Below, one piece after another: positions 7,066-14,259 of a stretch of DNA of 14,259 bases (positions are counted from its first letter, which is position 1; the number at the start of each line of letters is the position of its first letter). Location of the stretch: NCBI GenBank assembly GCA_035934405.1, contig DASYXW010000008.1, forward strand, positions 1 to 14,259, in the 5' to 3' direction. Source of the stretch: DASYXW01 sp035934405. Its GTDB lineage: Bacteria; Acidobacteriota; Terriglobia; UBA7540. The translations under genes were made by a program, and so were the position numbers. The notes under the pieces were generated by a model that saw only the letters and a program-made list of their open reading frames with translations, was not told the DNA's origin and made no database searches.

Positions 7066-8970
7066 TCAGGAGCCGGCTGGTGGAGCGGAGGCTGTTTCGC
7101 CGAGCGGCGCCGCCGGCGCCTTAGCGCCATGCAGCAGTTCCACCACAGCGTGGTTCAGGCGGAAACGGACTTCGGAGCGTTCGGTGGCACGGGTGATGTA
7201 ACGAACAATCACCTGCACGCCGAGATCGGTGGCTTTGATGTTGACGGCGGGCCCGGCGGAAAACGAACCCACGCCGTAGCGGCGCGTGACCCGCTGCCAC
7301 TCCTGCTCCGCCAAGTGCGCGTTGCCTTCCGTTTCCTTGGCCGCAATGTCGCGGATTCTCTCAATCAGGGGATAGGGGTCCTGGCCCGAAGGAATGAGCA
7401 CCTGCAGCTCGTCCCAAAGCCACTGTCCGGAGGTGGAGAAATTGAAATAGTATCCTTCCACAGCGAAGCTGTTGAGGAAAGCCACCTGGCGGCCGGTCGG
7501 CTGCCCGGCATCGGTCCAGTTGCCGGTCTCGAGCAGGACGGTTCGCAGCAGACCGATTTCCACCACTTCGCCGCGGACGCCGTTGATCTCCACCCAGTCG
7601 CCGACGCGGATGCCGTGGCGTCCCATCAGTACGAACCACCCCAGGAACGACACGATGAAATCTTTCAGCGCCACGGTGAGTCCGGCGGTGGCGAGACCCA
7701 CGATCGTGGAGAGCTGGCTGGGCGTGCCGAAGATCACGAACAGGATGACCACCACCGCCACCACCTGCGCGACGAAGCGGATGAGGGCGCGCAGCGTGGC
7801 ATGCTGCTTGGGTTCGAGCGTCAGATGCGAAAAGACGCGCTCCACCAAACCGTGGAAAATCGACACCAAGAGCAGCGCCAGAATGATCCATAGGACGGCC
7901 CACAAGATGCCATGGACCGCGGCGCGCTCGGCGGCGGCGACAAGCGCGATCCATTCGCCGTAGATCGATCCCAGCTCGTGCAGGTCCTCGGCGCGCTTGT
8001 CGAGGCCGGCCAGGTTTTTCTCATCGTTGGAGAGCTGACGCAATGACGAAACCGCGGCGGCCGCCGCTTGGTGCGAATTTATTTTCTGCGCTTTCTGCGC
8101 CGCGGGCTGCCTGGACCGGAGCAAGCTGGCCGTCTGCTGTGCCAGAGCTCGCTTCCGGGGCCGTTCCTTCTCGATCTGCGCTTCGAGCGCCTGATGCCCG
8201 GCGGAGCGACGGCGCTCGGCTCCGAGCGCCGCGTCGCGGGCTGCCGCCAACTCCGCCCGCTTGGAGCGAAGCTCGCTCCAAACGCGCCATTGGCCGATCA
8301 GGCTGGTAGGAGTAAAAATGGACTGGGCGCCGGAGCCCGAACCGGGGGATTGAATCGAACCGTTGGCATGTTCCATGGCCTCGTGCTCGTTGATAAGCTC
8401 CTGAACGCGGCTGTGCTCGTCACCGCCAGCGCGAACCAGATCCTGCTTGGCGTCGGCCAGGGCATCCTGATTGAGGTCGAGCTCGGCCTGGATGACGGCA
8501 ATTTGCCCTTGCAGCGCCTCCTGCTGCGACTCCTTCGCTTTCTTCGCGGCGGCGGCGAGCTGCTGTAGCTTGTCCTGGTCAAGCTGAACCTCGGCTCCGA
8601 GGCGCGTGATGCGTTGTTCGGCTTCGGCCGTCTGCGGGGTCGCCGGTCCAGACGCCTGGCTCGTGCTCCGCAGCGCGCTCGAAAACGCCAGGTCCAACTC
8701 GGCATCGGCGGCGCGTACGGCATCGGCCGCCAGGCGCTGCTCCTCGGGCGTCGCCGCCAGGGCCGCGAGCCGCCGCGCGGTGGCGAGATGCTGCTGATTG
8801 ATTTCGATGTCAGCCGCGCCCGCCGTTGCGGGCTGGCCCTTGCTGCCGCCGCTTGCCGCATGGGGCGCCGTCGCCGTATTTGGCCCGCGTCCGGTGAACA
8901 CGAGACCGACAATCGTTGCCGCCGCAAGCGCCAGCAATACCAGCAGCCAGAGGCTACGCGAAGCTTTCAT
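7066..8970 (-). CDS. MscS-family mechanosensitive ion channel with long N-terminal coiled-coil domain
   Basis: A 634-aa inner-membrane protein. The N-terminal hydrophobic segment (residues 5-27) is a signal peptide or anchor. Residues about 50-340 are Ala/Gln/Glu/Arg-rich heptad-like sequence, predicted to be a periplasmic coiled coil as in larger MscS homologues. Two membrane helices follow (about 353-374 and 393-415), then the pore-lining helix (STIVGLATAGLTVALKDFIVSF) and the MscS beta domain GIRVGDWVEINGVRGEVVEIGLLRT (453-477). The C-terminal alpha/beta part has the usual QVLIPSG segment. Such channels release osmolytes on hypo-osmotic shock. A GGAG is only a few bases from the ATG, so the ribosome site is tightly spaced. 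An operator-like palindrome cluster lies about 110 bp upstream. It is longer than E. coli MscS (286 aa) because of the added N-terminal domain. Confidence 0.92.
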   Translation of the reverse strand: MKASRSLWLLVLLALAAATIVGLVFTGRGPNTATAPHAASGGSKGQPATAGAADIEINQQHLATARRLAALAATPEEQRLAADAVRAADAELDLAFSSALRSTSQASGPATPQTAEAEQRITRLGAEVQLDQDKLQQLAAAAKKAKESQQEALQGQIAVIQAELDLNQDALADAKQDLVRAGGDEHSRVQELINEHEAMEHANGSIQSPGSGSGAQSIFTPTSLIGQWRVWSELRSKRAELAAARDAALGAERRRSAGHQALEAQIEKERPRKRALAQQTASLLRSRQPAAQKAQKINSHQAAAAAVSSLRQLSNDEKNLAGLDKRAEDLHELGSIYGEWIALVAAAERAAVHGILWAVLWIILALLLVSIFHGLVERVFSHLTLEPKQHATLRALIRFVAQVVAVVVILFVIFGTPSQLSTIVGLATAGLTVALKDFIVSFLGWFVLMGRHGIRVGDWVEINGVRGEVVEIGLLRTVLLETGNWTDAGQPTGRQVAFLNSFAVEGYYFNFSTSGQWLWDELQVLIPSGQDPYPLIERIRDIAAKETEGNAHLAEQEWQRVTRRYGVGSFSAGPAVNIKATDLGVQVIVRYITRATERSEVRFRLNHAVVELLHGAKAPAAPLGETASAPPAGS

Positions 8971-9075
8971 GACTCCTACAGGGTAACACGCAGGCCCGCG
9001 ATGCAGGGAAGGCCACCGGTAAAGTTCGCTGGCAGGCCTTTTGACTGGCCAACAGGCTCGTATTTACAACGTCTG

Positions 9076-9102
9076 ATAAGATATCTTATGTCAACTAAGA
9101 TA
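9076..9102. promoter_or_regulatory. Operator-like cluster of three TAAGATA half-sites
   Basis: ATAAGATATCTTAT (9076-9089) is a perfect 14-bp palindrome. A third half-site, TAAGATA at 9096-9102, forms a second inverted repeat with TATCTTA (9082-9088) across seven bases. A TTGACA -35 box on the minus strand (9089-9094) lies between the half-sites, but its expected -10 position (CGTTGT) is poor. The geometry resembles binding sites of MarR-like winged-helix repressors; that is inference. The nearest minus-strand gene downstream is the MscS channel. Confidence 0.45.
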
Positions 9103-9127
9103 AAAGCGTAGGCAGCGGTCTGACGTT

Positions 9128-9619
9128 TCATTCGTCAAGCTCGATGCCAAGAACATAGTTCCCGGAGCGCTGCGGAATAAATCGAACTGTGGCCTGCTGG
9201 CCGCGAGACATCGCGAGGTCCGCCAACAGGAGCCGCTGTCCGTTCTTTTGGACCAGCGTGTCGCCGGTTAGCCGGAAGGCGTAGTCTGTCTCGCCGGGCT
9301 CCTTGACAGCAGAAACCTTGTCTTGGCGCACGACGAGGTCTCCCGCCTGAACGACGTGTTCGGTGCCAATAAGTCGAGTGGTGTTGGGCTGAGAGTTTGG
9401 CACCGAGATGACGAGGACATCCGCCTCGGGCTCAACCATCAGAACCGTGCCGGCGATGGTTTCCGGGCGCCCGAACCCGTCGCGGGAAAGATGCGCCGTG
9501 TTGGCCGAAGCTTCGGTTCTCGTACTGCGGGCTATGGGAGTAACCTGCCCCATGGACGACCCGGCACAGAAGAGCGCTGCCAGGACAACACCAATGCACA
9601 TGTTTGTTTTGCTTTTCAT
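9128..9619 (-). CDS. Secreted small beta-rich protein of unknown function
   Basis: A 163-aa protein with a signal peptide (MKSKTNMCIGVVLAALFCAG, cleavage near SSMG-Q). The start ATG 9619 is preferred because AGAGAGG lies about eight bases upstream and the signal peptide begins there; the open frame extends to 9697 but that adds a hydrophilic leader. The mature part alternates strand-like segments: IAGTVLMVEPEADVLVISV, TRLIGTEHVVQAGDLVV, DYAFRLTGDTLVQKNGQRLL, LADLAMSRGQQATVRFI and NYVLGIEL. The layout of two strands, an 'LADLxxGQxxxVRF' turn and a closing strand resembles DUF5666-type small barrels, though this is an impression and not a search result. Gaps on both sides suggest a separate transcript. 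A short inverted repeat TGACG/CGTCA (9121-9137) spans its stop. Confidence 0.75.
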   Translation of the reverse strand: MKSKTNMCIGVVLAALFCAGSSMGQVTPIARSTRTEASANTAHLSRDGFGRPETIAGTVLMVEPEADVLVISVPNSQPNTTRLIGTEHVVQAGDLVVRQDKVSAVKEPGETDYAFRLTGDTLVQKNGQRLLLADLAMSRGQQATVRFIPQRSGNYVLGIELDE

Positions 9620-9841
9620 GAGAAAAACCTCTCTTCCTGCGAGCGTAATGCATTCATGCTTCGCCCGCGGAAACCGCTTCCCATCCGTTCTATGCACAGG
9701 CGCGTCCAGTTTCCCGGCAGGAGCAGGATATGCCTTCGTTTCAATGGGTAAGCGTGAAGAAGAAATCCGGCCTTCGAACCGATGGCGGGGAAAATCTACG
9801 CGGCAAGGGTAAAAGCGTGCTGCATCAGCCGAGCACGGGGA

Positions 9842-10732
9842 CTAGGCTTCGACCTGCGCGAGGGTGGCCGTTTCCAGCCACAGGCACCGGGCTGTGACGT
9901 CGTCCTGGGCAGCGGCGGACGGTCGTACCGGGCGGCACTTGTAGAAGTACTCGCCCGTTATGCCGGCCACATCAGGCGAAGACGCCAGGTAAACCAGGGT
10001 TTCGGCGCCCTGCTGGGGAGACAACGCGAGCCGCTTGGCGGCGCGAATAGCGGAGGAGATCAAACCTCCGCTCTCGTCGCCGAAGCGAGTGTCGACGAAG
10101 CCGGGATGGAAGCAGTTCGCTGTGGCGCCCGTGCCTGCCAGGCGCCGCGCCAGCTCGCGCGTGAAAAGGACGTTGCACAGTTTGGAGCGCTCGTAGACCT
10201 TGAAGCCGGCCCCGCCGTAGCGCAGAGACTCCACAAAGTTCGCGCGATAGGCTTTCGCCGATTGCAGGTCATCGAAGTCGAGGGTGGCAACCTTGTGGGC
10301 GTCGGATGATGTGTTCACCACCCGGGCTGGGGCCGAGGCCACTAGCCGCTCCCTCAGACCGTGTGCAAGGACAAAGTAGGCCAAATGGTTCAGAGCGAAA
10401 GTGCGCTCGAAGCTGTCTTCGGTAAGTTGGCGGGAGCCGAACAAGGCGCCGGCGTTGTTGATGAGGACGTCGATGCGAGGCTCGGCTGCGGCGATCTCCG
10501 CCGCCACGCGCTTCATCTCGCGAAGTGAAGAGAGATCCGCATAGTGGATGGTATGGGCGGCATGAGGGGCGCGCTCGCGGAGCCGCGCCAATGCCCTCTC
10601 GGCGCGAGCCCGGTCGCGCGCGACCTGAACAATGCGCGCTCCCATTCCGGCGAGACTTTCGGCCGCCACCTGCCCGATGCCGGAAGTGGCGCCGGTAATG
10701 ACAACGACTTTGCCTTCCATGTCTGGGTTCAT
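9842..10732 (-). CDS. Short-chain dehydrogenase/reductase, retinol-dehydrogenase-like
   Basis: A 296-aa cytoplasmic NAD(P)-dependent oxidoreductase with a Rossmann fold. Diagnostic residues are all present: the dinucleotide-binding TGATSGIG at 13-20, the acidic DLSSL turn at 66-70, NNAG at 92-95, the structural Asn115 in ALNH, the catalytic serine in NTSS (142/143), and YxxxK at Y180-K184. FHPGFVDT near 208-215 is typical of the RDH/WWOX-like SDR branch. The basic residues after the second strand (RDRARAERA) suggest NADP preference. The last 25 residues have no obvious SDR counterpart. No good Shine-Dalgarno precedes ATG 10732; an ATG at 10720 (MEGKVVV) is an alternative start. It is 69 bp downstream of the membrane-protein gene on the same strand, so co-transcription is possible. 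Substrate unknown. Confidence 0.93.
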   Translation of the reverse strand: MNPDMEGKVVVITGATSGIGQVAAESLAGMGARIVQVARDRARAERALARLRERAPHAAHTIHYADLSSLREMKRVAAEIAAAEPRIDVLINNAGALFGSRQLTEDSFERTFALNHLAYFVLAHGLRERLVASAPARVVNTSSDAHKVATLDFDDLQSAKAYRANFVESLRYGGAGFKVYERSKLCNVLFTRELARRLAGTGATANCFHPGFVDTRFGDESGGLISSAIRAAKRLALSPQQGAETLVYLASSPDVAGITGEYFYKCRPVRPSAAAQDDVTARCLWLETATLAQVEA

Positions 10733-10801
10733 GGTGTTGGTGTTGGCGGCAGCGGCCTTGCCAGCAAGGGCTCGGGCAATTCATGTAGGCGCTACCCCGC
10801 C

Positions 10802-11467
10802 TCACATCCCAGATCGCCAGCGGTCCTTCATAAGGCCGTCCAGAAATTTCATCGAATCATCCACGGCCTCGGCGGACTCGCGCCTGGCTTCGGCCGCCTC
10901 GGGCGGCATAGCATTCTGCACGGAAGCAAGGTCCTTGAACCGGATATAGCCCACGACTGCCTCCCGCAACTCAGGCAGCGACGAGGGGTCCACAATCGTG
11001 CTGAGCTCGAAGACCAATGACCGGAAGCTTCTCTTCTGGTATTCAGGGTAGATCGAAAAGTCTTGTGGGTCCTTGGGATCGTTGAGGAAAGAGTTGTCCA
11101 AGTAGGATGCGACATCACCATAGACCGCGGCTGGCGCGTAGAGCCTGCCCTGCCCGATATCCTGTTGATCCACGCGCAGTCGTGCCAGCGCCGACGACAT
11201 TCTATTACTGATCTCAACGTCCAAACGCCGCTCGATCTCAATCTTCTTGATCCGTTCACCACGCCGGTTCTGATAATACGTGAAGGCTGTGGTCAAACCG
11301 GCGAGAACGACGGAGGACAGGACCCATAAACCAAACGATGAATTCAGCCATCGCCCGAGGCGCTCTTGCCCGGACGGCCGCGCCTTGCTTGCCTCCAGCT
11401 CTCCGCGAACCTCAAGCCGGAAGATTTCCTCAGCCCGAATTCGTGTCCTCTCATCGTCGGTAAGCAT
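10802..11467 (-). CDS. Single-pass membrane protein of unknown function
   Basis: A 221-aa protein. The N-terminus is a charged helix (DDERTRIRAEEIFRLEVRGELEA), followed by a Gly/Arg linker and one membrane helix at about 44-66 (FGLWVLSSVVLAGLTTAFTYY). The remainder (about 67-221) is soluble, mostly helical, with RGERIKKIEIERRLDVEIS just after the membrane and a DPSSLPELREAVVGYIRF segment near the end. I do not recognise a named family; the EIFRLEVR-then-FGLW-helix pattern occurs in bacterial hypotheticals I recall only vaguely. No Shine-Dalgarno is visible before the ATG. It starts 29 bp after the stop of the kelch gene, same strand, so the two probably share a transcript and translation may be coupled by proximity. 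Confidence 0.8.
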   Translation of the reverse strand: MLTDDERTRIRAEEIFRLEVRGELEASKARPSGQERLGRWLNSSFGLWVLSSVVLAGLTTAFTYYQNRRGERIKKIEIERRLDVEISNRMSSALARLRVDQQDIGQGRLYAPAAVYGDVASYLDNSFLNDPKDPQDFSIYPEYQKRSFRSLVFELSTIVDPSSLPELREAVVGYIRFKDLASVQNAMPPEAAEARRESAEAVDDSMKFLDGLMKDRWRSGM

Positions 11468-11496
11468 GAGCGAGCAAGCGCAGCCAGCCGGCCAGG

Positions 11497-12936
11497 CTAG
11501 TTCACCGTAATCGTGACCGGCACGGAAGGGATGCCGTTGGCCACAACCTCGAGCGTACTGGCGCCGGTCTCGGCGGCGGCCGGAACGTCGAAGTTGGTCG
11601 AAACCGTAGCGGTCCCGGTGGCCACGCCCATCGTGCTATGACCGTGGGTCTTGGCATAGAAGACGTGGCCGGTAGCCTGATTGGTGATGCGCACCAGGGG
11701 GTAATTCGTCGCCGTCTCAAACTCGTCGCCGAACGCCGCTGCCTGCGACAGGCCGTTGAACTGCATGCCCTCGATCTTGTACGTGGACCCGCGGACGACG
11801 GTGGATGGGAAAGCCGTGATGGTTGGTGTCCAGGCGGAGGAATAGGTTCCGGTTGGAATATAGAGTTGCGAGCCGCCGACCAGTACCTCACCGGTGGGCA
11901 GCACGAGCAAGCTGCCAAAGATGAACGGTCCTGGAATCAGGTTGGTTCCGTCAAACTCATAAGAGGTCCCGGAGTTGCCCTCAATCAACGGGTCGCCATT
12001 GGGCAGCAACACGCCAAACGAATCGCCGGCTTGATCGCGATTGGGAAAATCAGGGCCTGCCGTCCACGTGCCGGGATCGATTGTGCCCAGGGCCGGCGTA
12101 TAGATCGCGGTGTGCCCGGCGCTCGCGCCCATGTGCGTGGCGCCGGTGGCGAACACGGTGCCGTCCGGACGCAGGATGTTGGGGCCGACCTCGCCGGGCG
12201 GAAAATAGACCATGCCGTTGCCATAGATGATCTTTTGAATGGAAGGAGGTCCTTGCAAGTCCACAATCGTGCTGCCCGCCGTGAACCACTCGCCCATCGA
12301 GGGGATGAATTTCTCCGCGTTGGGATTATTTTTCACGTCCACGGTCACAATCGAGCCGTCGGAGAGGAGGGTCCAGCCCTCTTCAGCGTTGAAGTCGCTC
12401 TTGCCGCTCGATTTTGCTTCCGTCCACTTGAGCGTCTTGGGATCGAGAATGGCCAGACGTTCATCAAACTTGCGCCCCAAGAGAAACTCCCCATTCGGCA
12501 GCACCACCGACGGCGCATCCCCGATGAATCCCCAGCGGTTCGGGGGCGCGATCATGGTCCAGGTATTGGCGGCGGGATCGTATATCGCACCCAGGTCAGT
12601 GAACGCAAAGACACCTTGATTGTATTCCCCGCCTTCAATGATCACGCGGCCGTCGGCGAGCACCGCGGACGCGAACGCATAAGGCGAGTATCCGGCTGCC
12701 AGGCTGGCTTGCTTTGCCCAAGTACCGTTGAGGTAGCTTCCGTTGATGTCGGGCGTGAGTTTATACCAGTCGGAGTCGCCGTTGCCTTGCACCAACACCG
12801 TGCCGTCGGTCAGGAGAAACTCCACCAGGGCGCCGTCCGGCGCGGGGTGAACCAGATTTTGCACCGTTTGTGCGGTTGACCGCGCAGACCAGGAGAGCAT
12901 CAGAATCGCTGCCGAGAGAAGAGCTGTTTTTCGCAA
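11497..12936 (-). CDS. Secreted kelch/galactose-oxidase-like beta-propeller protein
   Basis: A 479-aa exported protein. It begins with a signal peptide (MRKTALLSAAILMLSWSARS, cleavage near TAQ). The start codon is TTG (12934-12936), supported by AAAGGTGG about seven bases upstream. Seven LxDGxV/LPNGxxL turns recur at roughly residues 42, 93, 146, 191, 256, 311 and 346, consistent with a seven-blade kelch propeller. A C-terminal immunoglobulin-like (IPT or DUF1929-type) domain starts near 370 with PTITAFPSTVVRGSTYKIEG and includes a HGHSTMGVATG segment. This is the overall architecture of galactose-oxidase-like proteins, but I do not see the copper-ligand and Tyr-Cys cofactor context clearly, so enzymatic activity should not be assumed. 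It likely acts outside the cytoplasm, binding or recognising carbohydrate or protein. Confidence 0.88.
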   Translation of the reverse strand: MRKTALLSAAILMLSWSARSTAQTVQNLVHPAPDGALVEFLLTDGTVLVQGNGDSDWYKLTPDINGSYLNGTWAKQASLAAGYSPYAFASAVLADGRVIIEGGEYNQGVFAFTDLGAIYDPAANTWTMIAPPNRWGFIGDAPSVVLPNGEFLLGRKFDERLAILDPKTLKWTEAKSSGKSDFNAEEGWTLLSDGSIVTVDVKNNPNAEKFIPSMGEWFTAGSTIVDLQGPPSIQKIIYGNGMVYFPPGEVGPNILRPDGTVFATGATHMGASAGHTAIYTPALGTIDPGTWTAGPDFPNRDQAGDSFGVLLPNGDPLIEGNSGTSYEFDGTNLIPGPFIFGSLLVLPTGEVLVGGSQLYIPTGTYSSAWTPTITAFPSTVVRGSTYKIEGMQFNGLSQAAAFGDEFETATNYPLVRITNQATGHVFYAKTHGHSTMGVATGTATVSTNFDVPAAAETGASTLEVVANGIPSVPVTITVN

Positions 12937-13206
12937 GAGAGTACCACCTTTCTTAGATTTGAGTCACGAACTCTGCAAGTGGGCGGAGACTTCACTGAGA
13001 TTTGACGAACGTTAGGTCCGTCGGCGCGTCTGTGAGGTGTTCCATAAGATTGCTCCTCTTCCGGGCGACTAGGTGGCGCATACGTTCCGACGCCGTTTGG
13101 CGGAATGTATGCGGCCCTGATTTGATGCTGGCCGAACCGGAGTCGCATACATCGCAAAGAACGCGACGTATGCGCCACCCGCCACCCGCGAGCGCCACCA
13201 CGGCCC
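12937..13206. other. Intergenic region upstream of the kelch gene
   Basis: No gene supported; the minus frame 12900-13283 is a low-complexity Arg/Ala/Asn shadow of neighbouring sequence. The stretch holds the ribosome binding site of the kelch gene (just after 12937) and a nested palindromic repeat (13071-13180). No convincing promoter boxes were found. Confidence 0.55.
13071..13180. repeat. Nested palindromic repeat (two hairpins inside an outer inverted repeat)
   Basis: Outer arms GGTGGCGCATACGT (13072-13085) and ACGTATGCGCCACC (13166-13179) are perfect 14-bp inverted repeats. Inside are two hairpins that share GCATAC/GTATGC ends: hairpin A at 13078-13112 (stem GCATACgTTCCG paired with CGGAAtGTATGC) and hairpin B at 13145-13173 (stem GCATACaTCGC paired with GCGAcGTATGC). 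It has the design of a composite REP/MITE-like element, distinct from the TGTAGCGCC REP family at the left of the window. Confidence 0.75.
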
Positions 13207-13620
13207 CTATTCGCTCGGTTGGCTCGGCTGGCTCGACTCGCTCGTCTTTTTCCCCTCCCAGGTTCCCTTCCCTCCGGAGTCAATGGACCAGTCGCCCGAC
13301 ACCTGGTCCTTCTTGATTTTGCCGGTCAGCAGGTAGTTGCCATCCGGCGAATCAATGTGGATTTCAACCGCGTCGTTCTTGTAAGTGCCCGAGCTGATGT
13401 CCGTATCGCCGATGGGCGACGAAACTGAGCCGGAGACGGTTTCCTGTTGCTGGTCGAGGTACAGCGTGAACTGCATATCACCCTGCGGCCCGCCGTGCGA
13501 CGTGCACTCCCAGGTGCCGGTCAGCGGTCCTGGTTTGGGTTTGGGACCTGTGGCGAGCGCCAGTGTCGCTGCCGCGAGCGCCATCAGACAAACACCTGCC
13601 GTGATTCGAACCCGGTTCAT
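13207..13620 (-). CDS. Secreted small beta-barrel-like protein of unknown function
   Basis: A 137-aa protein with a signal peptide (MNRVRITAGVCLMALAAATL, cleavage near ALA-TG). The start is well supported by GGGGAGG seven bases upstream of the ATG. After a Lys/Pro spacer (PKPKPGP) the mature part shows alternating short strands: LTGTWECTS, MQFTLYLDQQQETVSGSVSS, GTYKNDAVEIHIDS, NYLLTGKIKKDQVSGDWSI and GKGTWEGKK. The pattern 'GTW... Q-x-T-V-S-G ... GTY-x-x-D ... G-K-I-x-x-D-x-V-S-G-x-W' is that of small extracytoplasmic lipocalin-like barrels common in Acidobacteriota-type genomes (recalled, not searched). The tail TSESSQPSQPSE is a low-complexity Ser/Gln/Pro end encoded by repeated GGCTCG units. 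Probably monocistronic. Confidence 0.8.
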   Translation of the reverse strand: MNRVRITAGVCLMALAAATLALATGPKPKPGPLTGTWECTSHGGPQGDMQFTLYLDQQQETVSGSVSSPIGDTDISSGTYKNDAVEIHIDSPDGNYLLTGKIKKDQVSGDWSIDSGGKGTWEGKKTSESSQPSQPSE

Positions 13621-13655
13621 AGCTCTACCTCCCCGAAGATTCCGGTGAAGGACTG

Positions 13656-13684
13656 ATGATTGATGAAGACGCGAGAAGTGTCAA
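13656..13684 (-). promoter_or_regulatory. Candidate promoter of the small secreted barrel gene
   Basis: On the minus strand TTGACA (13679-13684) is followed by a 17-bp spacer and AATCAT (13656-13661). The -35 is perfect, the -10 weak (three of six). It lies about 35 bp upstream of the ATG at 13620, a fitting distance for a short leader that carries GGGGAGG. Confidence 0.35.
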
Positions 13685-13723
13685 CGGAAAACGGAACACA
13701 GCCGCTGCTCGTCTGCAAGCAGC

Positions 13724-14088
13724 GCCGGTTGTAAACCTACCCAAGAAACGCCAAAACAGGCGCAAGAATCCGTCAATCCGTGTTTCCTATTCCGATTTTC
13801 TGGATACGTCTTTAGTGCCGGTGCAGCACAGCCCGATCCTTTGTTTTCATAGACCTAACGGTTTCGTTTGGCGCTTTTCGGTGGTTTTGTATTATTTTTC
13901 TAGTTGATATTTCTGCGCGGTTTTTCATAATTATATAGTTAACCTCTCTGGCGAAAGAGTCAAGTGGCATCGCCCGAGGGCCGACGTTGACATCTCTAGT
14001 ACTCTCTCAAACCGCTGAATCCTCTGAAAGCAAGCACCGAGCCCATATGGAAAAAGCCGGTTGTTGTAGACCTATTTACGAGACGCCA
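13724..14088. repeat. Degenerate direct repeat pair flanking an AT-rich stretch
   Basis: GCCGGTTGTAAACCTA (13724-13739), continuing to ACGCCA (13748-13753), recurs as GCCGGTTGTTGTAGACCTA (14056-14074), continuing to ACGCCA (14083-14088). The copies differ by a three-base insertion and about six substitutions, mostly transitions. Significance unproven. Confidence 0.4.
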
Positions 14089-14160
14089 CACTAATACTTG
14101 GTGACATTAATGCGCGTCAGAAAGAAGCCAAGGACGGGACCTATAAACGTGACCCCTCAC

Positions 14161-14257
14161 CCGGCCTACCGGCCACCCTCTCCCCTCGGAGAGGGCTATT
14201 TCCCTCGTTTTTGTTCCCCCTCTCCCCTGGGGAGAGGGTGTCCCGGCTTGCCGGGAC
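14161..14257. repeat. Block of dispersed-type intergenic hairpins
   Basis: Two related hairpins, CCCTCTCCCCTCGGAGAGGG (14176-14195) and a near-perfect palindrome with CCCTCTCCCC/GGGGAGAGGG arms (14218-14238), are followed by GTCCCGGCTTGCCGGGAC (14240-14257). A short GGCC/GGCC stem precedes them (14163-14174). This CCCTCTCC...GGAGAGGG pattern is widespread as an intergenic repeat in many bacterial genomes. It may continue past the window end. Confidence 0.75.
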
Positions 14258-14259
14258 GG

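Larger units (their letters stand above)
13621..14259. other. Gene-free right end of the window
   Basis: No supported gene; the plus frame 13656-13907 (83 aa) lacks a ribosome site and composition of a real protein. Contents are the candidate promoter of the leftward gene, an unusually AT-rich stretch at about 13855-13950, a degenerate direct repeat (13724-13753 and 14056-14088), and a block of GC-rich hairpins from 14161 to the end. Confidence 0.6.

Noticed and set aside
6511..7893. A 460-codon open frame antisense to the P450 and MscS genes
   Set aside because: It crosses two well-supported genes on the opposite strand, has no recognisable domain, and is expected in GC-rich DNA with few stops in the antisense frames.
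5563..10732. P450 plus SDR as part of a biosynthetic gene cluster
   Set aside because: They are separated by a channel gene and a secreted protein gene, with no synthase, cyclase or tailoring partners in the window.
11638..12879. A 413-codon open frame antisense to the kelch gene
   Set aside because: Shadow of a gene with signal peptide and seven regular propeller motifs; no domain of its own.
13656..13907. An 83-codon plus-strand frame at the right end
   Set aside because: No ribosome binding site, it overlaps the likely promoter of the leftward gene, and its translation shows no domain-like pattern.

Overview
The window reads as a piece of a high-GC chromosome from a soil-type Gram-negative bacterium, most likely an Acidobacteriota member. 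This is inference from gene content: a PEP-CTERM-tailed surface protein, several secreted beta-rich proteins, an S10 serine carboxypeptidase, and a RAYT transposase embedded in REP palindromes. No rRNA or tRNA is present to fix the taxonomy. Most genes are ordinary single-copy accessory or housekeeping genes. I find no CRISPR array, no phage module and no recognisable defence cassette.

Left part (1-1500): the window opens inside the 3' end of a glutamine-dependent NAD+ synthetase gene (nadE). About 370 bp downstream lies a second, diverged and frameshifted copy of the last 32 codons of nadE. It abuts a 12-G homopolymer and then a REP cluster with a perfect 39-bp tandem duplication. A complete RAYT (REP-associated tyrosine transposase) gene follows on the minus strand, bracketed by REPs, and its stop codon lies inside a REP. 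This is the most interesting stretch of the window.

Middle-left (1560-3600): a 105-aa small cytoplasmic protein with a good promoter and Shine-Dalgarno; a DUF2255-type gene broken by a frameshift; and, convergent to it, a proline-rich PEP-CTERM protein.

Middle (3600-9000): a secreted S10 carboxypeptidase on the plus strand, convergent with a cytochrome P450. Upstream of the P450, on the same strand, is an MscS-family channel with a long periplasmic coiled-coil N-terminus. A palindromic operator-like cluster lies upstream of the channel gene.

Right part (9100-13620): five more minus-strand genes. They are a secreted small beta-rich protein, a retinol-dehydrogenase-like SDR, a single-pass membrane protein, a secreted seven-blade kelch/galactose-oxidase-like protein and a secreted small beta-barrel-like protein. 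Only the kelch gene and the membrane protein (29-bp gap) look like an operon; the rest have their own upstream gaps.

The last 640 bp (13621-14259) hold no convincing gene. They contain an AT-rich stretch, a degenerate direct repeat and a block of GC-rich hairpins of the dispersed intergenic type.
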